Position numbers and translations under genes: made by a program. The notes below the pieces were generated by a model. That model had not been told where the DNA came from. It made no database searches and saw only the letters and a list, made by a program, of their open reading frames with translations. A stretch of 15,845 nucleotides of DNA. It comes from Armatimonadota bacterium. Its GTDB lineage: Bacteria; Armatimonadota; Armatimonadia; Armatimonadales; Armatimonadaceae. Position 1 is the stretch's first letter. Each line of letters begins with the position of its first letter. The DNA is taken from positions 1-15,845 of the forward strand of contig JACMIS010000099.1 of NCBI GenBank assembly GCA_014381035.1, written 5' to 3'. This document shows, one piece after another, positions 7,263 through 12,895 of this stretch.

Positions 7263-7276
7263 TTCCGCCACGGAAC
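7262..7276. promoter_or_regulatory. Second palindrome in the corA/TPR divergent promoter region
   Basis: A perfect 6-bp inverted repeat GTTCCG-CCA-CGGAAC that shares one base with the palindrome at 7241-7262. It sits at roughly the -20 to -35 position of the proposed corA promoter and 30 nt before the TPR-protein start. It could be a second operator half or a hairpin in the TPR-gene leader. Confidence 0.4.
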
Positions 7277-7306
7277 ATTTCCCTCCTGGATGGAATCCAA
7301 TCCATT

Positions 7307-8245
7307 ATGCCCATTCGCTATTTTTTTTGTGCCATTGCCGTATTTTTTGTTGCGTCTTCCGCTCACGCACTGGGGATGATCGGGCAGCCCGCGCCGTCGG
7401 AACTGGTGTTGCGGAACGCAGTGCGGTCGTCGCAGGAGATCATTGCCGCGACCGGGGATAGGGGAAGGTCGCGCCCGCAACTCCTTGTCCTGATCGAGAC
7501 GAACGCCTCTACGGACCTCGTGGAGCGTTTCGCACCCGCCTTGCGTGACGCCAACACGTACACGGCAGTTCTCGCCACCTACGAGGACGCACTTGCCAGC
7601 GAAACCGACCCGAAAATACAAACATTCATCCGCTATAACACCCTGCGAACGATTGTTGCGCGAGCGATGTATCTGCCGACCACGGCGCGTCGTTCCCTGC
7701 TTACCCGTGCCACCACGCTCGCCGAAACGCTGGCGAAAGAGAACCGTGCCGACGCCGCTGTCTGGGAGGCGACCGGCGACCTTTATACCCTGAAGGATGA
7801 CATCGCGAACGCAGTTGCTGCGTACCGCCGGATGGGAATGTCCGGTTCGTCCTCGATGGCATCCTACAAAACTGCGCAAGCTTATCAGCGTATTCGGAAT
7901 TGGGACAAAGCGAGAACCGCTTATGAGACCGGTACGCGTGCGGATACCGCACTCGGGTCCGGTGCGAGCGGGAAGGAGACGCGTCATCTTTTGTATCAGG
8001 GGTTGGCATCACTCTATCTCGCGGAAGGACGCGAAAAAGACGCGGCGGAAGCCTTGCTCCTGTCTGCCCGTGTAAAAGCTGACCCTGCCGCGCCATACCC
8101 GCTTCGCCTGGAGGTCGCGGAATCGCTACTGAAACGCGGCTTTGCCAAGCAAGTACGTGAGTACGCCACAGCAGTTTTAAAAATCACGCCGGACGACGAC
8201 GGGGCGAAACAACTGCTGACAGCGGCGGACGCGGTGACGCCGTAA
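7307..8245 (+). CDS. Exported TPR-repeat protein
   Basis: A 312-residue protein of unknown specific role. Residues 1-21 form a signal peptide (hydrophobic YFFCAIAVFFVASS, cut after AHA). The ATG at 7307 is chosen because it starts this signal peptide. The same frame is open much further upstream, but only as antisense of corA. The second half has helical hairpins of tetratricopeptide type near 149-180 (AVWEATGDLYTLKDDIANAV), 184-215 (ASYKTAQAYQRIRNWDKART), 226-258 (LYQGLASLYLAEGREKDAAE) and 264-297. Such repeats mediate protein-protein contacts, here in the periplasm or outside the cell. It is divergent from corA across 90 bp and only 18 nt upstream of the small membrane protein gene, so the two may be co-transcribed. 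Confidence 0.85.
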   Translation: MPIRYFFCAIAVFFVASSAHALGMIGQPAPSELVLRNAVRSSQEIIAATGDRGRSRPQLLVLIETNASTDLVERFAPALRDANTYTAVLATYEDALASETDPKIQTFIRYNTLRTIVARAMYLPTTARRSLLTRATTLAETLAKENRADAAVWEATGDLYTLKDDIANAVAAYRRMGMSGSSSMASYKTAQAYQRIRNWDKARTAYETGTRADTALGSGASGKETRHLLYQGLASLYLAEGREKDAAEALLLSARVKADPAAPYPLRLEVAESLLKRGFAKQVREYATAVLKITPDDDGAKQLLTAADAVTP

Positions 8246-8251
8246 ACCGGA

Positions 8252-8257
8252 TACAAT
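8252..8257 (+). promoter_or_regulatory. Candidate -10 box giving a leaderless transcript
   Basis: TACAAT lies exactly 6 nt before the ATG at 8264, so a start at the usual distance would fall on the A of that ATG. There is no Shine-Dalgarno sequence and no clear -35. The same geometry is seen in front of the HIT-family gene at 12840. Confidence 0.4.
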
Positions 8258-8263
8258 TCTGTC

Positions 8264-8779
8264 ATGGCGTGGAACTGGCTGGATATTATCGTGATCTTGC
8301 TCACGGTCGGGCAAATCGGTCTTGTGGTCGCGATCGGCGTGATTGTAGGGCGGATCAAAAACGGTCCCGTATCGCGGTTCTCGTCCGCGGTCGGGCGTAA
8401 TATCGCGTCGGGGAAGAAGCTACTCGAAACCGGGACGAACGCGGGCAGGATCTCCCTGCCACATCTGGTGCGTACCCGTGATGCGCTGGTACGCATCCCC
8501 CAATCGTTTCGTCCGGTTGTGCTCACGGACGCCTCGATTTCCTATGCCAGCGTGCGTCAGCCACTAATTCTTCTGACAACATTGCGCGGACTACGCGCTA
8601 AAAGGCAAAAAAACGCTCCTTCGCCGGGCGTTGCCGAACGTATGGGGTTGATTCCGCCCGTGTGGAGCAAAATCACACCGTACCTCGGCTATGCCGGAGC
8701 CGCACTCGCCGTAATGCAGGAAGTACAAAAGCAGTTGCCGGAGATCAAACGGGTTCTTTCCGAACGCGACTCTGCGTAA
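8264..8779 (+). CDS. Small membrane-anchored protein, unknown function
   Basis: A 171-residue protein with no recognised family. Residues 7-29 (DIIVILLTVGQIGLVVAIGV) form a clear N-terminal membrane anchor, and the remainder is a basic, mainly helical soluble part. A weakly hydrophobic stretch lies at 138-152 (PYLGYAGAALAVMQE). Residues 110-118 are rich in Arg and Lys. It follows the TPR-protein stop by 18 nt and may belong to that operon. A TACAAT box 6 nt before the ATG also allows its own leaderless transcript. Its last 35 nt overlap, tail to tail, the end of the pyrophosphatase gene on the other strand. Confidence 0.75.
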   Translation: MAWNWLDIIVILLTVGQIGLVVAIGVIVGRIKNGPVSRFSSAVGRNIASGKKLLETGTNAGRISLPHLVRTRDALVRIPQSFRPVVLTDASISYASVRQPLILLTTLRGLRAKRQKNAPSPGVAERMGLIPPVWSKITPYLGYAGAALAVMQEVQKQLPEIKRVLSERDSA

Positions 8780-9263
8780 TCAGTTCGCGGGCGGCTTCGA
8801 CGTCGCGCCATTCCCCTATCTCGACCTCTTTTTCCTCCAGCGTCTTGTACACCTGGAAGAAGTGCTCGATCTCGCGCAAAACATGCTCCGCGACATGGGA
8901 CAACCGCCGCACGCCGTGATAGCGCGGGTCGTGGGAAACACGGGCGAGGACCTTCTCGTCCGGTCCTTTGTCGTCGCGCATCATCAGGACGCCGAGCGGG
9001 CGGCAGGTGACGACACACCCGGGAAAGGTCGGGTGCGAACCGATCACCAGGACATCCAAAGCGTCCCCGTCCTGTGACAGGGTTTCCGGCACCCATCCAT
9101 AGTCAAATGGGTAAAACAGGGGCGAATACATGGGGCGATCCAGTCGGAAGACGCCTAACTCTTTATCGTACTCGTATTTGTTGGACGACCCGCGAGGAAT
9201 CTCGATAACAGCGTTGATTTCTTCCGGGGCTTTATCCCCGATAGGTAGTGTGCGAAACGGCAT
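8745..9263 (-). CDS. ppa: Inorganic pyrophosphatase, family I
   Basis: Hydrolyses pyrophosphate to two phosphates in the cytoplasm, pulling biosynthetic reactions forward. The 172 residues equal the usual bacterial length. Family features are visible: VIEIPRGSSNKYEYD at 19-33 with the active-site Lys29, PLFYPFDYGWVPET at 48-61, and the signature DGDALDVLV at 65-73 with the metal-binding Asp65, Asp67 and Asp70. The segment EHFFQVYKTLEEKEV is typical of the C-terminal part. The ATG at 9263 is preceded by GAGGAG about 14 nt upstream, rather far, and by an extended -10-like TGG-TATTCT on the same strand around 9297-9302. The 3' end overlaps the convergent small membrane protein gene by 35 nt, so both C-termini are encoded by the same DNA. 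Confidence 0.97.
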   Translation of the reverse strand: MPFRTLPIGDKAPEEINAVIEIPRGSSNKYEYDKELGVFRLDRPMYSPLFYPFDYGWVPETLSQDGDALDVLVIGSHPTFPGCVVTCRPLGVLMMRDDKGPDEKVLARVSHDPRYHGVRRLSHVAEHVLREIEHFFQVYKTLEEKEVEIGEWRDVEAARELITQSRVRKEPV

Positions 9264-9379
9264 AGAATGTGTTCTTTCTCCTCATCGAGACAAGAATACC
9301 AGAATTGAACCGAATTTTTATTAGGAGGACATCTGTGTCCCCCATGCTCTGGAATCTCTTACGTGCTACTTGACTGTGT

Positions 9380-9401
9380 TCGTGGGAATTCATTCCCACG
9401 A
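9380..9401. repeat. Perfect short palindrome between pyrD and ppa
   Basis: TCGTGGGAAT-TC-ATTCCCACGA is a perfect 10-bp inverted repeat with a 2-nt centre, eight bases beyond the pyrD stop codon. It may end the pyrKD transcript as a hairpin, but no T-run follows on either strand, so it is not a standard intrinsic terminator. It could also be a protein-binding site or a dispersed palindromic repeat. Confidence 0.5.
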
Positions 9402-9409
9402 CCCAACGA

Positions 9410-10330
9410 TCACTGTCTGACCGCGCCGATGATTTCCCCTACATCAGTAAAACCATTGGTTTGCAGATACGCCGCGATGCCCGCTGCGATCTCGATGGCG
9501 GCAAGCGGGTTGGTATAATTGATCGTTCCTGTCGCCACCGCCGTTGCCCCGGCGAGGAGAAACTCGATGGCGTCGGTCGCGTCGGTGATCCCACCCATCC
9601 CGATGATAGGTATACCCGAAACCTGGGCGACCCGATACACATGCAGGAGCGCAATCGGCTTCACGGCGGGACCAGACAAACCACCCGTGATATTGGCAAG
9701 GCGGAACGTCCGCTTGCGGGCGTCAATACTGGTCCCGATGATCGTATTGATGAGCGACAAACCGTCTGCGCCCGCTTCCTCTGCGGCGCGGGCAATAGGG
9801 CGCATGTCGGTCACGTTCGGCGACAATTTGGCGATCAGCGGTAGATGGGTCACCTTGCGACACGTGTCCACGACCTTCGCGGTTTGTACGGGGTCAGTTG
9901 CGAAATCCAGACCGTGCGAAACATTCGGGCAGGAGATATTCAGTTCGATGGCGTCCGCGCCTCCGGCATCGGTCAATAGACGGCACACATAGGCGAAATC
10001 ATCGGGCGTTTCGCCCGGAACATTGACAATGATCGGGCAATCGTGGCGGCGCAGGAACGGCAATTTTTCGGCGATGTAGTTGTCCACCCCGCCGTTTTGC
10101 AGCCCGATAGCGTTCAGAATCCCGGAAGCCGTTTCCACAATACGCGTGGGAGGATTGCCGACGCGCGGCTTGCTCGTCGTCGCCTTGACCGTTATCGCGC
10201 CCAATTTCGACAGGTCCACTAAATCCGCCGTCTCGGAGCCGAACCCGAACGTGCCCGACGCGACTGTGACCGGCGTCCGCATCACCAGCGAACCGATCCG
10301 GACGGAAAGGTTGGGGGATTTTATTTCCAT
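9410..10330 (-). CDS. pyrD: Dihydroorotate dehydrogenase class 1B, catalytic subunit
   Basis: Oxidises dihydroorotate to orotate in de novo pyrimidine synthesis, using FMN and passing electrons to PyrK. The 306-residue product has the class 1 fold: VASGTFGFG at 23-31, NAIGLQNGGV at 73-82, and NISCPNV at 131-137. Cys134 there is the catalytic base that marks class 1 rather than the Ser of class 2. GLSGPAVKPIAL at 217-228 and GMGGIT at 244-249 are FMN phosphate-binding elements. The ATG at 10330 is chosen because GGGAG lies 5 nt upstream and it gives the standard N-terminus (SVRIGSLVMRTPVTVASGTF). It overlaps the end of pyrK by 10 nt, as expected for tightly coupled subunits. A longer in-frame start inside pyrK is rejected. 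Confidence 0.97.
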   Translation of the reverse strand: MEIKSPNLSVRIGSLVMRTPVTVASGTFGFGSETADLVDLSKLGAITVKATTSKPRVGNPPTRIVETASGILNAIGLQNGGVDNYIAEKLPFLRRHDCPIIVNVPGETPDDFAYVCRLLTDAGGADAIELNISCPNVSHGLDFATDPVQTAKVVDTCRKVTHLPLIAKLSPNVTDMRPIARAAEEAGADGLSLINTIIGTSIDARKRTFRLANITGGLSGPAVKPIALLHVYRVAQVSGIPIIGMGGITDATDAIEFLLAGATAVATGTINYTNPLAAIEIAAGIAAYLQTNGFTDVGEIIGAVRQ

Positions 10331-11118
10331 ACGATCTCCCGAGCCTCGAATACCGGTCCTTCCACGCACCCGCGCAGGTATTTGCCGTCGGGCGTCGGGA
10401 TCGCACATCCCATGCAGATCCCGATCCCACACGGCATAAACACTTCAAGCGACGCCTGACACGGCATACCGAACGCCATCGCCATTTCGGCGACCGCTTT
10501 CATCATCGGAGTAGGACCGCAGGTGTAAATCGTGGTAAGCGGCTGGGCGTCCGGGGTGAGAAGCGGCTCCAATACGCCGGTGACGCGCCCTTTGTAGCCG
10601 TGGGAACCGTCGTCTGTTGCCGGGAGCAGGACCGCGCCGTGGTCATCCAGACCGTCGGTGCCGACCAGGAAATCACGGGTGCGTGCGCCGTTCACGAAAA
10701 TGACCGTGGCACCGGGGTCGGCGGCGAGGATCTGACGGGTCAGGAACGCGAGTGGGGGAACGCCGTAGCCGCCGCCGACCATGATATGCCGCGTACCGGG
10801 GCGTGCATCTGCGACAAATACCTTGCCCCCGAGCGGACCGATTAGATCGAGCCTATCGCCGGGTACGTATTTCGCCATCGCCGAGGTCGAGGGACCATAC
10901 ACGGAAAACAGGATCGAGCAGTTGCCCGTTTCGAGGTCGGTAGTGTACACCGAGAACGGACGGCGCAGGATTTGCGTGCCGGTATCGGCATGAACGGCGA
11001 TAAAGTGTCCGGGGCGCGAATCACGGGCAAGGTCCGGCGCATGGAACGTGAGCACATGGTGACCGGGCGCGGCAAGTTTTTCGTTGCGCACGACGGGCGC
11101 GGAAATTTTCTGGATCAC
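10321..11118 (-). CDS. pyrK: Dihydroorotate dehydrogenase electron-transfer subunit
   Basis: The iron-sulfur flavoprotein partner of class 1B PyrD. It carries electrons from dihydroorotate through FMN, a [2Fe-2S] cluster and FAD to NAD+. The 265-residue product shows the FAD-binding RPFSVY at 53-58, the nucleotide-binding region GGGYGVPPLAFL at 115-126 and CGPTPMM at 200-206. The cluster cysteines are Cys230, Cys235, Cys238 and Cys251, in the C-x4-C-x2-C-x12-C pattern of PyrK. The start is GTG at 11118, and no better start is present. A -10-like TATACT lies 16 nt upstream, so the leader is only about 10 nt and no Shine-Dalgarno is seen. pyrD follows with a 10-nt overlap. Confidence 0.97.
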   Translation of the reverse strand: MIQKISAPVVRNEKLAAPGHHVLTFHAPDLARDSRPGHFIAVHADTGTQILRRPFSVYTTDLETGNCSILFSVYGPSTSAMAKYVPGDRLDLIGPLGGKVFVADARPGTRHIMVGGGYGVPPLAFLTRQILAADPGATVIFVNGARTRDFLVGTDGLDDHGAVLLPATDDGSHGYKGRVTGVLEPLLTPDAQPLTTIYTCGPTPMMKAVAEMAMAFGMPCQASLEVFMPCGIGICMGCAIPTPDGKYLRGCVEGPVFEAREIVWK

Positions 11119-11134
11119 AGGCGTATTAGGTCAA

Positions 11135-11140
11135 AGTATA
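11135..11140 (-). promoter_or_regulatory. Candidate -10 box of the pyrK-pyrD operon
   Basis: TATACT on the - strand matches TATAAT at five of six positions. It lies 16 nt before the pyrK GTG, which implies a leader of about 10 nt. A -35 box is not clear. The large hairpin at 11182-11238 lies just upstream and would isolate this promoter from the UDG transcript. Confidence 0.4.
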
Positions 11141-11181
11141 CCGGGACAGAACCCGTTCGCGCCAATCCCCAACATCACGAC

Positions 11182-11238
11182 GGAACAACTCAGCCGCCGG
11201 GATAAATAAGGGCTCTTGCCCGACGGCTGAGTTGTTCT
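11182..11238. terminator. Large stable hairpin between CAP remnant and pyrK
   Basis: The left arm at 11184-11201 (AACAACTCAGCCGCCGGG) pairs with the right arm at 11219-11236 over 18 bp with one non-Watson-Crick pair, and one or two outer pairs can be added. The 17-nt loop includes part of a nested GGGC-TCTT-GCCC hairpin that competes with the main stem. No T-run follows on either strand. From its position it probably ends transcripts coming from UDG or insulates pyrK. A regulatory or dispersed-repeat role is possible. Confidence 0.6.
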
Positions 11239-11253
11239 ATATAAAGGCGAGAA

Positions 11254-11658
11254 TCAGCGCGGTGACGCGAAAACTTGGACCAGATAAGTCGTGCCGTCCG
11301 CCGACCGTGCGACACCGACCGCGCTTTGCGTGTAGTCCGCCCTCAGGATGTTTCCCCGGTGCACCGCGCTTTTCATCCATCCGTCCACCGCGAACCCGAT
11401 TTCGTTCCCCGGCTTGGTCCGCACGCGAGCCAGATTCTCACCCACGAGCGACCATGTGTAACCGGCACCGGTCCCTCCTGCGGAATCCGTGCCAAACCTT
11501 GATGAATGTCGTACGTCGTGTCGTGGTGTGTTCTGGGCCAGAACTCCGTGGAACCGTTCACCACGGGGATATTGATCACAAGACCGAAAGCCGGAGTCGG
11601 GGGCTTCATTGCCTGTATCACCACAACGCTTTCCTCGGCAACGGCAACGGCTTCCCGT
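11254..11658 (-). pseudogene. Remnant of a CAP/SCP-domain (YkwD-like) secreted protein gene
   Basis: This frame, open from a TGA at 11661 to the TGA at 11254, encodes the C-terminal half or more of a CAP domain. From His at 11508 it reads HSSRFGTDSAGGTGAGYTWS, then VGENLARV, GWMKSAVHRGNILRADYTQS and AVGVARSADGTTYLVQVFAS. GENLA, the W-x5-H-R-x-NIL stretch and the terminal GVGxA-YxxQVF strand are family hallmarks. There is no ATG and no signal peptide; the first usual start is a GTG at 11445, after the conserved His. The region before it is poorly CAP-like. A neighbouring frame stays open from the UDG stop to 11373, which fits a past frameshift or 5' deletion. It could still be expressed from an unusual start, but decay is more likely. 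Confidence 0.6.
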
Positions 11659-11669
11659 TCAGTGAGTGT

Positions 11670-12326
11670 CTAAAACAACGTCGTCGGTGGTTCTTTTTTC
11701 GCCTCGATCACCTTCAGGCGTGCCGCTTCGATGTCCTGGACAAGAGACGCCCGCGCCGCGTCGTATGCTTCGCCTTCCTGCCGCAGGATGTACGCCGGGT
11801 GCAATCCCGCAATGGCATACCGGGCGTATTTCGATTCGAAGAACTGCCCGCGCTCCGACATGATCTTGAAATTTTTGCGGATAATCGCCGATGCCGCCGG
11901 TCCGCCGAGGCACAGGATCACAAGCGGCTGGATCGTCGCCAGCGTCGGGTCCAGCCAGTTCGTGATGCAGGTATTGGCTTCGTCGGCGGTCGGGGGACGG
12001 TTTTGTAACCGTCCGGCTTCCAGTTTGGTCGGGCGGCAACGCACCACATTGGTGATGAAGACATGTTTGCGCAGCATCTTGCACTCGCGCAAAACCTCGT
12101 CGAGAAGCATACCGGCACGCCCGACGAACGGCTCACCAGTTTTATCCTCGTTCTCGCCCGGTCCCTCGCCGATGATCACGAGGGGCGAGTTCGGGTTCCC
12201 GACGCCAAACACGACGTTGGTGCGTCCGTTTGCCAGATCACATCGCGTGCAATCCGACGCGTCGGCGCGGAGTTCCTCGATTCGCGCCGCTTTATCTATT
12301 TCCTCGTTCGCTGCTACTATCGCCAT
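11670..12326 (-). CDS. udg: Family 4 uracil-DNA glycosylase (4Fe-4S)
   Basis: Excises uracil from DNA to start base-excision repair. The 218-residue product carries motif 1 GEGPGENED at 53-61, [16 protein letters not shown] at 64-79, ITNVVRCRP at 91-99 and the second catalytic motif HPAYILR at 176-182. Likely cluster ligands are Cys26 and Cys29 (CTRC), Cys97 and Cys120. The interval between the last two Cys is 22 residues, longer than the roughly 15 in Thermus-type enzymes, because of an extra [13 protein letters not shown] segment. The ATG at 12326 overlaps the 3' end of the HIT gene by 35 nt and lacks a strong Shine-Dalgarno, suggesting translational coupling. An acidic, Ala-rich stretch of about 20 residues precedes the first Cys. 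Confidence 0.95.
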   Translation of the reverse strand: MAIVAANEEIDKAARIEELRADASDCTRCDLANGRTNVVFGVGNPNSPLVIIGEGPGENEDKTGEPFVGRAGMLLDEVLRECKMLRKHVFITNVVRCRPTKLEAGRLQNRPPTADEANTCITNWLDPTLATIQPLVILCLGGPAASAIIRKNFKIMSERGQFFESKYARYAIAGLHPAYILRQEGEAYDAARASLVQDIEAARLKVIEAKKEPPTTLF

Positions 12327-12840
12327 TGTCTGTTTTCCGGTTTTCTAAGGCGTCGGCGATTTTGGCATACACCTGCTCCAGTGTTTCCGGCATCACTTTG
12401 ACGTCTCCGATCACCGGCATAAAGTTCGTATCACCGTTCCAGCGCGGCACGATATGCAGATGAAGGTGCGCCGCGATACCTGCGCCCGCCGCCGACCCGA
12501 CATTGATACCGATGTTATACCCGTGTGGGCGGAAAACTTCGCCGAGTACATCGCAGAAAAAAGAGCAAAGTTGCATCATCTCCGCACTTTCGGTGCCGGT
12601 CATTTCCACGGGCGACGCGATATGGCGGTAGGGGAGTACCATGATATGCCCGTTTCCGTAAGGAAAGGCATTCAAAATCACGTAAGATGTCTCGCCGCGC
12701 AGAACAATATAATTCGCGGCGTCGCGCTCCACACCCTCTGCCGGTTTATCACAAAAGATGCACGAACCGGGTGTCGGTGGCGCGGTATTGCCCTCGTTCT
12801 TGATGTAGGCAAGCCGCCACGGGGCATAAAGTCGTTCCAC
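12292..12840 (-). CDS. HIT-family nucleotide hydrolase/phosphorylase
   Basis: A 182-residue histidine-triad protein of the branch with an N-terminal MERLxAPWR and a CxxC, the type that includes mycobacterial Ap4A phosphorylase. Visible features are [14 protein letters not shown] at 2-15, CIFC at 27-30 (possible zinc site), [18 protein letters not shown] at 56-73, and the triad HLHLHIV with His125, His127 and His129. His127 is expected to be the nucleophile. The GTG at 12840 is preferred over an ATG 10 codons upstream. It gives the family N-terminus, and TACAAT lies 6 nt before it, so the upstream ATG would overlap the promoter. The substrate (dinucleoside polyphosphate or nucleotide-sugar type) is not decided by sequence. 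The tail after 168 is polar and overlaps udg. Confidence 0.93.
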   Translation of the reverse strand: MERLYAPWRLAYIKNEGNTAPPTPGSCIFCDKPAEGVERDAANYIVLRGETSYVILNAFPYGNGHIMVLPYRHIASPVEMTGTESAEMMQLCSFFCDVLGEVFRPHGYNIGINVGSAAGAGIAAHLHLHIVPRWNGDTNFMPVIGDVKVMPETLEQVYAKIADALENRKTDNGDSSSERGNR

Positions 12841-12846
12841 GCGTTG

Positions 12847-12852
12847 ATTGTA
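12847..12852 (-). promoter_or_regulatory. Candidate -10 box giving a leaderless HIT/udg transcript
   Basis: TACAAT on the - strand, preceded by GGG, ends exactly 6 nt before the GTG start at 12840. A transcript starting at the usual distance would begin on the GTG itself. No Shine-Dalgarno is present. The box lies 44 nt beyond the stop of the upstream gene. Confidence 0.4.
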
Positions 12853-12895
12853 CCCTGCCGACCATTCCAATAGGCGTGGTGGCGGAACTCGCGGT

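Noticed and set aside
6500..7306. Upstream extension of the TPR-protein frame, adding 269 residues
   Set aside because: It is antisense to the well-supported corA coding region, and the internal Met at 7307 begins a clear signal peptide.
7217..7987. Upstream extension of the corA frame, adding 257 residues
   Set aside because: It is antisense to the TPR-protein gene, and CorA proteins of 357 residues are normal. The extension has no CorA-like sequence.
11232..12008. A 258-residue open frame on the + strand opposite the UDG gene and the CAP remnant
   Set aside because: The protein is Arg-, His- and Pro-rich without motifs. The UDG frame on the other strand has all catalytic and cluster residues.
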